Source of the DNA: Limonium bicolor
Taxonomy: Eukaryota > Streptophyta > Magnoliopsida > Caryophyllales > Plumbaginaceae
Assembly (NCBI GenBank): GCA_023374045.1
Contig: CM041782.1
Location: 190,482,925 to 190,546,924 of the forward strand
Direction of reading: 5' to 3'
DNA: 64,000 nucleotides
Part shown: positions 11,914-22,429 of the stretch, in pieces
Position numbering within the stretch: the stretch's first letter is position 1
How the letters are laid out: each line of letters starts with the position of its first letter
The notes under the pieces: generated by a model
The model's database searches: none
Seen by the model: only the letters and a program-made list of their open reading frames with translations
What the model was told of the DNA's origin: nothing
Made by a program: the position numbers and the translations under genes

Positions 11914-14786
11914 TATTATTCTTTGTCTGTTTCAAAAAATTCAATTTTGGGATGTTTTTTTAATGAATTGAAATTTTAGAGATAATTCAATTTTGAGATG
12001 GGACATGTGGAGCTGGAAATTTGGGAAGATTTTGAATGAGAACCCAGTGAGCTACTAAATCGAGCATTTATTCATGAATTCCTTTTCTTCTTTTTCCTTT
12101 TCTTTTCTATTTTTTTGGTTAAATTTTTTAAATGAGTTAGTGATGGTTTGGGATAGGCTTCAAAAGTTTGGAAGATATTGTTCCCACAAAGCAAAAAGGA
12201 ATAAGCTAGCTCTAGGGTACATTCAAAGGCTTTAACTACATAACAAGTGGGTGACCTAAAAGTTGTCTAAGGCTTAAACAATTGAGAGATAAAAAGAGGA
12301 ATGAAAATTACAATAATGCCGAATATAAAACATGTACAGGCAGTACAGAGACATAGAAAGCAGCGAACATGAATGAATTGTAGCTCAAAACTGAGAAGAA
12401 AAGCGAACTAAGATTTGACGACCAAACCAAACTCAATTTTATTGAAGAACTAGTTAGATTAAAACCTAATTACAATGAAACCTACTTACTAAACTCGGAC
12501 GTTTGTCGGACCTAAATCAAATTACTAGACTAAATATTTGGCCTCTATTTATTTCATCGCCTCTGTATCTCCTATTGGATTAAGGAATCTACACAGGCAA
12601 ATATGAGGACTGAATCTAAACGAAAAAAGTCAGGTTATTAAGTTTACTCAGACTAACTTGTGTAGAAGATGTAATAGAATGAATTATGAGTCTATTCTTT
12701 TTTGAACATCACCATTTTAACACTAATTTCGAATGTATAACTCATAGTCATATAAGCAACCGATTCTTAATAGACAATAAACAAAATATAAACTGATGGG
12801 CTAGAAGACTATTGCAAGTTATCAAATTCAAGAACCGGTTTTGTACAGTTATCAGATTCAATTTCAAACACAAGGAAATAATGATAATCAATCATGAATT
12901 GAGCCTAGCATTTTATATCATTACTCCCGAGTGTGGGCAAAGAAATTAATCAGAGCAGCTTTGATCAAACATTTGGATATTAAGCACGGGACTACAAGAA
13001 TTTTCAAGAACGTAAGTCAGATTGTAATCACATACACCACTACATCACGTCACAGAATAACAGATGTCATGGATTAGTTTGGATTAGAGTAGAAATACCA
13101 TAAATGAGGACACAAGGTTACTTGTAGAAGAAATGAAACAATATACACAAAGACAAAACAATAAGCAACTTAAGTCAGTTCATCAAGGTAAGCATCTGAG
13201 CAGATCAAAACAAATGAGAATGTGAACCGGTTAATGAATAACGGAGACTGAACACAATGCGATGTATCAAACCTAGAGAATGGTTCTTCCCTTGTCGTTT
13301 CAGTCTGTGGTGGGCTCTATGAGGAGGAAAGAAAAATCTGGGTATGCCAAATGAGCATTAATGACCCTGTTCCTACACAAAACTAGCAAATAAAGCCACT
13401 TACAAAAATTCCAAGGTAAAAGGTCAAGTAATGTTATCTTGCTAATAGTAGCGGACATATTCTTTCAGGACAAATATCAGCGGGAATCCAGGTCTCCCAA
13501 AGAACAACATAACAACATAAAAAAAGTATTAACAGAGAGCAGTTGTGAGCACTCTGAGTTAAGCAAATAAAAAACATGAGTCTCACTGTCTGTTCGATTT
13601 AGGCAAAAAGGGGCTCCACATTAAACACTAACACACTAATAACCGGGTTAACAAACTGCTCCGAGTTTCAACTCAACATTATGTCGTGAACTTCTATGTT
13701 CGTAACAGATTGGGTACTCATTCGAAAGAGCATTCAAAGTAGAGGAGATGGAAATAGTGTGAGATATAGTAGAGAAAGAAAACGAACGAAGTAAGGGATG
13801 ATGGTCTATGTTTCAAAATTGTCTCCAAAACCATATCCGCTTCTCTCATAACCATTATGGGTATAGAATTTTGATACGCTTTTTTTAAAACCAGAGGCAT
13901 GCGAAAACTTTGTAGAACGAGCTGCATACGAAATAGACACTCGAAGCCCTGGTTCCAAAATCTCGAGGAACAAGTAGGGGAAAACAAACTGATTCTTCTT
14001 ACTATTATCTTTTTAAAAAAACATGGAACCATAATCTCATAGTGCCAAAACCAAAAATTTGTAAATAAAAACTTGAAATCGAAACGGAACAAAACAACAA
14101 TCGAGCATCTATACATATAAAAATTGAAGAGCAACTTAATTGAAAGTGTTTCTATAATGGGGGCTCAAAATTGATAATGAAGAAGCCAACAAAAGTAACG
14201 AAGTAAGTTGGAAGGGGAGTAGGGTGAGAGTCATTTGCATAAAGAAGATAAATGCGGCTTACTCTACTCCCAGACTATCACGGTCAAAAATGGATGTGTG
14301 GTTAAATTTTGACGATGGATGGCCGGGAAAGACGAAGTTAGGTTAGTATGAATCTCAGTTGGAGGAGGAAACTCAGAAGCATGGATGAAAGATAAGGTGT
14401 GGGTGGTGATTCCAAGACGGAAGGAAGCTTCGAAGGAGATGAGAGAAATTTTTTAGGTACTCCAACTTACAAGCTCGAGTTCGAGAAGAAGAAGAAATCA
14501 GGCAGTCAAGTTTCTGGGTTTTGGTTTGTCTTTTGTTTCTTCGAATATGGGCAGAGCAAGGAACGTAAGAAACCAGATAAATGGAATGAGAATGTTGGGG
14601 ATTCATGCCTCCTGGAAAAACAAAATGTTTCTTATTGTAGGGTTTCTGATGTTGTTTTATAATACAAAACTAGGGTTTTGGGACAGATGTTGGGCCCAAA
14701 ATTAATTTGGGCCGGGTATTAACTTTGGGTCAAAGAGAATCTTGTTTGGGCTGGTGTCTGGCATGAAAAGAAACAAAATAAAGCAA

Positions 14787-14866
14787 CATGCTCTCACCAG
14801 GATTCAAACTCGGGTTTCTCTCTTCTTCCAAGTAGGCGCTAACCAACTCTACTGTTACGAAACTTA
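14787..14866 (-). other. tRNA-like motif, copy 1
   Basis: On the minus strand AGAGTTGGTTAGCGC (A-box-like) is followed by GAGTTTGAATCCTGG (B-box-like) at a tRNA-like distance. A complete cloverleaf is not evident, so this is called tRNA-like or SINE-like, not a tRNA gene. Confidence 0.4.
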
Positions 14867-14929
14867 AGAAATAAATGGAGACACACATTTTGAGTCGTGA
14901 CAAAAGTTAAATTAATAAAAGAGGCAAAA

Positions 14930-15010
14930 AATGCTCTCGCTAAGGTTCAAACTCGATACTAAGGGTTGTGTTGAGGGATACACTAACCAGTTATGCCAAT
15001 GCAGAATTCA
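14930..15010 (-). other. tRNA-like motif, copy 2
   Basis: Same orientation and organisation as copy 1: GCATAACTGGTTAGTG, then GAGTTTGAACCTTAGCG, ending with the shared GAGAGCAT. The two copies are about 140 bases apart and clearly diverged. Confidence 0.4.
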
Positions 15011-16009
15011 ATAAATAAATGAGAGAAATAACACTACTGTTCTAATTTGGATTGGATGACTTCCCTAAAAATGCTATTATTTTACAAGAGAATATAAAAT
15101 AAGATGAGGGAGTTAATCTAATGGCATAAAATTACGAAACATAATATATATATAAACAAAACGAAATACCATTATAATAAATACATAAAATAATGAAATA
15201 TCACTAGTACAAAGGTGATAAAAATAAAAGTGAATGTAACAAAATGGAAACCGGGTTAGATATGTACAGAGAGCGAAAAATAAGATTGAATAAACAAGAA
15301 ATAGAATAAAATAATATAAGAGGAAGTTTAATCAAATACACAACAAATGAGGTATACCATTATGAATAATAACAGTAAAAGACACATAAAATGATAAAAA
15401 AATTATAATGATAAAATCGAATAAAGGAAAATACTAAAAATAAAATACAAGTAAAATAACAATGAAATAAGAAAAGCTAAGCAAGTAACAAAATAGCATA
15501 AGGTAAGGGCAATGTAAAACAACTAGACAAATAAATAAGCGAATACAAAATAGAATAAAAGGACATAGTAAAATAACTAAGTAAACAAAGAGGGACGGGT
15601 TTGAAATCTAACTATCATTGAAAATTCATTTTGAAGAATTGTGTTTTGTTAAAAAGATGCTATGGAAATTGGTCTGAGAAATTTGTCATAAAATGATGGC
15701 TTCGTGTTGGCATGCACGTTAATACATTATATAAAGAAAGGCAACAGAAGATTGTAAAACGATAGGGGTGCATGACCTACCTATATATGACGTGAAGATC
15801 GAATGCAAAAACATTTTAAACTAGTTTTGAATGCAAAATTTGATGGGTAATGGATTATGACAAGCCTTGAACACAACGGTTAGATGTGTTTAAACGAATT
15901 TAGAATGTGAACAATTGTTTAGTTTGGTGCATGAGGGCTTATGACAAGCCTCAACTGCACCTCTTGACATCCAGTTCTAGGACTTATAACAAGCCGAGAA
16001 TACTAATTC

Positions 16010-17140
16010 AGTACCATACTAGTAGTGCAATAGCTGCCTAGTAGGTTTGAAAACAAAAAAGTCTTGCACTAGTAGCACAATAGCTGCTTATTGAAGAAAA
16101 TGCAACCGCACTAGTAGTGAAATAGCTGCTAGCGGGTGTGAAATAAAAATGTGACCGCACTAGTAGCGCAATAGCTGTCTAGCAGGTGTAAAACAAAAAT
16201 GCGACCGCACTAGTAGTGCAATAGCTACCTAGCGGGTGTAAAACGAAAATGCGACCGCACTAGTAGCGCAATAGCTGCCTAGCGGGTGTGAAACGAAAAT
16301 ACGACCGCACTAGTAGCGCAATAGCTGTCTAGCGGGTGTAAAACAAAAATGCGACCGCATTAGTAGCGCAATAGCTACCTAGCGGATCTAAAACAAAAAT
16401 GAAACCGCACTAGTAGCGCAATAGCTGCCTAGCGGTGTAAAATGAAAATGAAAATGCGATCACATTAGTAGCGCAATAGCTACCTAGCGAGTGTTAAATG
16501 AAAATGCGACCACACTAGTAGCACAGTAGCTGCCTAGCGGGTGTAAAACGAAAATGTAACCGCACTAGTAGCACAATAGCTGCCTAACAAGTGTAAATAA
16601 AAAATGCAACCACACTAGCAGCGCAATAGTGCCTAGCGGGTGTAAAATGAAAATGCGACCGCACTAGTAGCGCAATAACTGCCTAGCGGTTGTATATAAA
16701 AAATGCGACCGCACTAGTAGAGTAATAGCCGCCTAGGGGTGAAAAATGAAAATGCAAGCGCACTAGTAGTGCAATAGCTGCCTAGCGGGTGTAAAACAAA
16801 AATACGGCCGCACTAGTAGCGCAATAGCTTCCTAGCGGGTGTAAAACGAAAATACGATTGCATTAGTAGCGCAATAGTTGTCTAGTAGGTGTAAAATGAA
16901 AATATGACCACACTAGTAGTTGAATTGCTTCCTAGTAGGTGTAAAACGAAATTGTGACCGCACTAGTAGTGCAATAGCTGCCTAGAGGGTGTAAAACAAA
17001 ACTACGATTGCACTAATTGTGCAATATCTGCCTAGCGGGTGTAAAATGAAAATGCGACCGCACTAGTAGCGCAATAGCTGCCTATCGGGTGTAAAGCAAA
17101 AATGTGACCTTAATAGTAGCGTAATAGGTGCCAAGCGAGT
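16010..17140. repeat. 50-bp satellite-like tandem array, about 23 copies
   Basis: The consensus unit contains GCACTAGTAGCGCAATAGCT, then GCCTAGCGGGTGTAAAACGA. Most copies are exactly 50 bases apart (for example near 16210, 16260 and 16310), with a few units changed by indels. Each unit carries the palindromes ACTAGT and CTAG. The array is flanked by Tat-like noncoding sequence, so it may be a hypervariable part of a Tat 3' untranslated region. Confidence 0.92.
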
Positions 17141-17394
17141 GTAAAATAAAAAGGAAAATTGAATAATAAAGATTTTGGTGAGTAAAAGGCCACATGAGTG
17201 GAATGAAGATTATATTTCAAACTTGAGTGGAACAATTGATCGAATGACATGAGTGATTTTTCGTGGTACCCTTGAAAGGATTCCCACATGCAAATGAAAT
17301 GAGATATGACGTGGTTAACAAATGCATTAATTGAATCAAAACCCCTTGTTTGAGGATGTAGATTTTTTTGGGTGAGCTGTTGGTTCCGAAGTTG
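17141..17394. other. Spacer without recognisable feature
   Basis: Short AT-rich spacer between two arrays. The 96-codon minus-strand ORF (17110-17400) overlaps the array edge and has no domain. Confidence 0.4.
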
Positions 17395-17934
17395 CTTCAA
17401 AAACTTTGAGATGACCTTGGCGTGTGTTGATGGTTCTGGATTACATTGCTGGCTCCAGGATGCACTGATGACTCTAGATCACGTCGGTGGCTCAGGTGTG
17501 AACTGATGGCTCTGGTATGCACTTATGGCTCTAGCATGCACTGATGGCTCTGACTTGCACTGATGGCTCCGGCATGCGTCGTTGGCTCCGGCATGCGTCA
17601 ATGGCTCCGGTGTGGCCAATAATCCTAGGGTGGTTTGTGGGTTTTAATATAGCGATGATTTTCAGTGTGATTGGTGAATTAGAGAGAGGTAGATGGTCTT
17701 AATACGGTTTGTTGAAATTCAAGGTGGGTGAATGGCTGGCTCCATCTGATGGATTTGCTGGGGTGAATGACTTTGCATGGTTGAAATGTCAGTCATGGCC
17801 AGATGGCTCCAGGAATTTGAATGGACAAGGTACACTTTTGGTGTCCCAAGACAGTCCCCGCATGGCTTTGGCATTGCTCTGGTATGGCTCTGAGATGGCT
17901 TTTATTTGGGTTGACCCCAGGATGGCTCCATTGG
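17395..17934. repeat. ATGGCTCC-type tandem repeats
   Basis: Irregular repeats of about 22-25 bases, such as TGATGGCTCTGGTATGCAC and variants, are dense at 17400-17610 and sparser to 17934. The same word family occurs at 59740-59960, on the other side of the large Sirevirus-like insertion. Confidence 0.7.
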
Positions 17935-18353
17935 TGTAACTGGCTAGCGCTCCTGATGCGTCTCCGATTGATCGTGGACGTATCTTTGACTCATATAAAC
18001 TATTGGATAGTTGAGGAAAGACACGAGATAAACTTAAATTAGAAACTTCATTTTGATTGAGAATTTAAACACAAAAATTTACTCAATCTCCCTCACCCCA
18101 CACACGGACTCTGGGACAGTTTAGGACTTTATCCCAAAGTCCTCTACCCTCTCCTGATAGCCGGCCTAAGGCTCCCCAACCGCTCCCCGACTGATCAGTC
18201 TACCAAATACAAAGTGTCGTCACACAACTTCAGTCATAACCAGCTCACCAACTCTCTAGCTTTTACACACTTAAGTTTGATTAACACTTACTCCAATAAT
18301 CGCTATGTTTTTCTCTCTTGTACAGACTTGTTTTCATATGACATAAATGCAAG
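17935..18353 (-). repeat. Sirevirus-like 3' LTR, terminal part
   Basis: Plus-strand text starts TGTAACTGGCTAGCGCTCC, matching TGTAACTCGCTAGCGCTCC at 58521. Similarity to 58521-58940 runs to base 18353, where the Tat element is inserted. The rest of this LTR resumes at 27918. Confidence 0.85.
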
Positions 18354-20369
18354 TGTGGGCCTCAATTTGTGAACCTTGTCCTATGTTGATTCAAGTTCAT
18401 TAGGATCTGATCGGGTTCTAGGTCCACTTATAACTGAAGATTAATAACTATGTCATATAACACTAATTATTAAATCCTAAGTTAGCACACTGGAACCTAT
18501 TATGAGTAGCCAACTAATTTTAACCTAGGGTAAATAAAAAAAGGTAGAGTTCGGGTTCGGGGGCTTGGTATTCGATTTATTCAGGGTTCAAATTACTTTC
18601 ATTACCCCTCCTAGATCATTTTTCCTCTGCTTAGTTTAATTACGGCAAATTATGAAGTTGTTTTAACCTAAGTGAGCAAGTTTATGATTTTTTTGTGTTT
18701 TTAACATTTTTTTTACTAGAACTAGTAGAAATTGAAACTACCTAAACTAGGGATTCAGGGGCAGAATTAGAGCAGATTTTAATTTTGTCCGTAGCCACAG
18801 ACCTAATGTCCGAGACCATGGACCCCAGTTAAATTAATAATGTTGGAAAATTGAATTTATAGAAAAATAAAATTTGAAAACGTCTGGAGCCACGGACAGG
18901 GTGTCCATGGGCCCGGACATGAACCGTTGAAACCTAAAAGTTGAAAAATTAATTCCCGCCACCGCCAGTGGCTGTCCGGGATCCCGGACTGACCGTCCGA
19001 AGGCACGGACTAGCCACATACGGTGGCGTTCTGGTGATTCCGACAGTGTTTTCAGCTCAAGTTTTATGGGTATGTAACCTATGAGATTTTAAACAATTTA
19101 GAATTCAAAAGTACTCAATTTGATGTCGAAGTAAGCATGAAACTTAGCAACAAGTAAGTTGGTAGAAACACAAACAAACCTTAATTGAGAAGCAAGGAAA
19201 AATCAATTCAATTAGAAATTTCAACCAAAGTGTATTTAGACCAGAGGAGTTAGAAAATTTGGTTTCTAACCTATTTTGATTTCGGGATTTGATGTTCCTT
19301 CACGTTGAGAATCTTTGAAAGCTTTGTTGGTGGCCAATCGGGTTAAACTTTGACCCGAGCTTCTGACCCCTTCTTCCTTGTGTTTTAACCATGTTTGGTT
19401 CTGTATTTTCGGTGTTTTGGTGCTTGGAAGTTGAATGGGAAAAGAAAGAATATGTTTTTGGTGATTTCAGGGTGATTTCGGTTGAGTTTTAATATTGATT
19501 TGAGACTTGTAAGTGTAAAAACGTAGGGAGAAGGGTTGTGGCTATGTTTTCTAACCTCGGGAGTGTTCTCCTCTGCCCTAGTTCATTTTTGGGAAGGTTT
19601 TATAGTAAAAGGCTGGGCAAAAAGGTAAAGGAAGATCTCTTTACATAAAATCTTTATGTGCACTAAGAGAATTTGATTTTTAAAATATTCTACAGGCCGA
19701 GAAAAATTATGAAATTTTAACTGAAGGTAAAGGATGCTTTTTAAGAATTTTTTAAAGTTGGAATTGGGTTATTTTGAAAAAATCGATAGAAAAATCTCAC
19801 AATATGGAATCTCCCATAATTCATAACTTACAATTGGAAAGTCGAAATAACAAAATTCCAACGGTTTTAGTCTTTAAAAATCATTATCTATCTTGTGTTA
19901 AAATTTCATGACATTTGGACTTGATTTGGGTATTTTCAAAAGGAGAGAGAAAATTGAAAAAATGATTGAATTTCTCTTTTAAATTTTGGGCTAAGGTTCC
20001 AAAAAAATAATTTCAGGTTTATAACTGTATGTAGTCATGCTAACCATGTGACTATTTATTTTAATTTTGGAAACCTTCTTATTTCTATCTTGAGGCTATT
20101 TCATGTGTTAATTATTAAAGAAATTAGCTTATAATATGAATTAAAAGCTAAATTTCCAGAATAAATATTATCATAAAATCATTAAATACCTTTCATAATG
20201 ACTATGATATTTGGAAGTGTTTGGAGATAATGAACAAGTCATATGAAAATAGAAAGTCCCAAGATCGTCCTTGGAAAATCCCGCCTTGGTGCTTTTTGAC
20301 AGTTTTGCCCTTGTCTTTGCATTTGTGCACTTGAGCCCTTCCCCAAGGGTCAAAATTTTGGGTATAACA
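18354..20369 (-). repeat. 3' LTR of Tat-type element
   Basis: Plus-strand text runs TGTGGGCCTC to GGTATAACA, so the minus-strand LTR starts TGTTATACC. It is homologous throughout to 25953-27917 but carries extra sequence near 19815-19890. It contains a CG-rich inverted-repeat island (18785-19020), including the perfect 16-bp palindrome GTCCGGGATCCCGGAC at 18974-18989. Confidence 0.88.
19598..19612 (-). promoter_or_regulatory. Putative TATA box of Tat LTR
   Basis: Minus-strand CCTTTTACTATAAAA; the partner LTR has the same word near 27198-27210. The position inside the LTR fits a promoter, but this is motif-based only. Confidence 0.4.
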
Positions 20370-20384
20370 GATTGCCCCCCATCA
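20370..20384 (-). promoter_or_regulatory. Polypurine tract of Tat-type element
   Basis: Minus-strand TGATGGGGGGCAATC ends directly at the 3' LTR. The second Tat copy has TGACGGGGGGCAATC at 62361-62375. Confidence 0.85.
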
Positions 20385-20504
20385 ACTAGGCTTTGTAATG
20401 AAAATGAAAAGGCTAGTTGAAGCTTGAGTGACACCCAAAAATTTTGCCCGATCTTGAGGAATGAGCTTCCCTTTTTGGATTTCTACCCAAAGTTGTGTTG
20501 ATTG

Positions 20505-20872
20505 TGCTGAGCTATTATGAGGCACTAGCTACCTAGGAGAGAAAGTCTAAGATTATTGGGCTATTATGAGCACCAACCACCTAAAAGAAAGATATAAATG
20601 TTCTTGGCTATTATAAGGCGCCAACTACCTAAAAGAGATAGATGTGTCGGGCTATTATGAGGCGCCAACTACCTAAAAGAGGAGTCTAAATGTGTTGGGC
20701 TATTATGAGGAGCCAACCACCTAAAAGAAAGGGATCAATGTGCTGGGCTATTATGAGGTGCCAACTACCTAAAAGAGATATATGTGTCGGGCTATTATGA
20801 GGCGCCAACTACCTAAAGAGGAGTCTAAATGTGCTGGGCTATTATGAGGCGCCAACTACCTAAAATGTGAAA
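20505..20872. repeat. Tat array 1: eight units of 43-48 bp
   Basis: The unit core is GGGCTATTATGAGGCGCCAA followed by CTACCTAAAAGAG. Units start near 20512, 20559, 20608, 20650, 20697, 20745, 20789 and 20836. Two unit lengths alternate in part. A related array is at 62490-62800. Confidence 0.9.
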
Positions 20873-20899
20873 AGTGTTAAACTAAGAATGAATAAACTA

Positions 20900-21420
20900 G
20901 ACTGAGAATCTAAGGTGTCGGGAACCTAAAAGTGAATAAACTACGCCGAGCATGAAGGTGTCGGGAACCTGAAGCTAAATGGAATACACTGAGCATTATA
21001 AGGTGTCGGGAACCTGAAGTTAAATGGGATACGCCGAGCATTATAAGGTGTCAGGAACCTGAAGCTAAATGGAATACGCCGAGCATTATAAGGTGTTGGG
21101 AACCTAAAGGTAAATGGAATACGCCGGGCATTATAAGGTGTCGCGAGCCTAAAGGTAAATGGAATACGCCGAGCATTAAAAGGTGTCGGGAACCTGAAGG
21201 TAAATGGAATACGCCGAGCATTATAAGGTGTTGGGAACCTGAAGGTAAATGGAATACGCCAAGCATTATAAGGTGTCGGGAACCTGAAGGTAAATGGAAT
21301 ACGTCGAGCATTATAAGGTGTCGGGAACCTGAAGGTAAATGGAATACGCCGAGCATTATAATTTGTCAGGAACCTGATGGTAATTGGAATACGCCGAGCA
21401 TTATAAGGTATTTCAGTCGG
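20900..21420. repeat. Tat array 2: about eleven units of 45 bp
   Basis: The unit contains GGTGTCGGGAACCTGAAGGT then AAATGGAATACGCCGAGCAT. The period is exactly 45 bases from about 20966 to 21371. Because 45 is a multiple of three, the minus strand stays open and gives a 190-codon ORF with a repeated 15-residue unit. No such array is seen in the second Tat copy. Confidence 0.93.
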
Positions 21421-21539
21421 GAACCTAAAGTGCAATGTAGGTGACATCCTAATGATATGCAGATGAAGATGATATGATATGCTGATGATAATCGGATGCT
21501 TATGGGGACCCAAACCCGTTTCAATGCTCCTGGCTGGTA

Positions 21540-22030
21540 TATTATAGGGACTTATTGCCTCTGCCCACCAACTAGGGTGCTGGGATAACTTCTAGATTAC
21601 CAAGGGGACTTATTGCCACTACCCACCAGTTATTTCTCCCTAAAAAGTTGACATGAAGATGGGGACTTATTGCCTCTGCCCCACCAACTTGGATCACGCA
21701 CTGCCTCGTACTTGTCTCGCGCTGAAGATGATACTGGGTCTTGTACTAGTCTTGCACTGGTCTCACGCTGAAGTTGAAAATGTTGGGCCTCGTACTAAAT
21801 GAAGAAAATGCTAGGTCTCGTACTGAATGAAGGAAATGTTAGGTCTCGAACTAAATGAAGGAAAAGCTAGGTCTCCCACTGAATGAAGAAAATGCTATAT
21901 CTTGAATTAAAAATGCTGCTAGGTCTCGCGCTAAATGAAGATGCTAGATCTCGCGCTGAAGTCTCGTACTAAGTGAATAAAGAAAATGTTGGGTCTCGCA
22001 CTAATTTCGGGTCTCATACTGAAGAAAATG
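21540..22030. repeat. Tat arrays 3 and 4: GGACTTATTGCC and GGTCTCG units
   Basis: Three copies of GGGACTTATTGCCTCTGCC or a close variant lie at 21547-21690. About ten short units with TAGGTCTCGCACTGAATGAA or variants follow (21700-22030). The second Tat copy has GGACTTATTGCC near 62946 and, in the same order, a GGTCTTATGACGAGCC array. Confidence 0.8.
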
Positions 22031-22079
22031 ATGGGTCTTGAACCAAATATGAGTTGGATTCTTGCATATGAAGTGATAG

Positions 22080-22345
22080 AAAGAGAATGGTCTTGTGCAA
22101 ATGAGTGCGGTGAAAACCAATTGTAAAAGTGCCAAGCATGGCAACGATGAGGTGTGTGAAATGAAATCAAGGTGTTTGAATGAAAATTATGCAAAACAAA
22201 AATTGTTGAAAAATGTGCCAAACATGGCAATATTGAGGTGTTATGCGGAAGATGTGAAATGCAACTAAAGTGTTTGTCAGAAACTTGTCTAAAACAAGAA
22301 AATATTGAAAAAGGTGCCAACCATGGCAATGCTTGAGAAAAACTC
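22080..22345. repeat. Tat array 5: two to three units of about 95-105 bp
   Basis: Each unit carries GTGCCAAGCATGGCAA or GTGCCAAACATGGCAA, with GAGGTGT and a GAAATG word downstream. The minus-strand ORFs here are repeat translations. Confidence 0.65.
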
Positions 22346-22429
22346 TACTGAAAAAGGAAAGTGAAACGATCATTTCCTAACTAAGAACTTCACATTTGTA
22401 ATTTGTTTCTTAGAAGAAGAACATGCCGC

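Larger units (their letters stand above)
11916..15700. other. AT-rich stretch with no recognisable gene
   Basis: No frame with convincing protein similarity. The longest ORF (13718-14134, minus, 138 codons) is rich in F and L, shows no domain and has no supporting context. The last part (about 15060-15600) is strongly A-rich with repeated AATAAAA words. Two tRNA-like motifs lie at 14.8-15.0 kb. Confidence 0.5.

Noticed and set aside
13718..14134. 138-codon hydrophobic minus-strand ORF
   Set aside because: Biased F and L composition, no recognisable motif, no supporting neighbours.
14787..15010. Functional tRNA genes
   Set aside because: Box-like words are present but I could not form a convincing cloverleaf, and the copies are diverged.
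16010..17140. Possible CRISPR array
   Set aside because: The units are directly adjacent 50-bp repeats without unique spacers, in plant retroelement DNA.
20941..21513. 190-codon minus-strand ORF with a repeated 15-residue unit
   Set aside because: It only reflects a 45-bp tandem array whose period is a multiple of three; no start context, no domain, and a second frame is open too (21051-21356).
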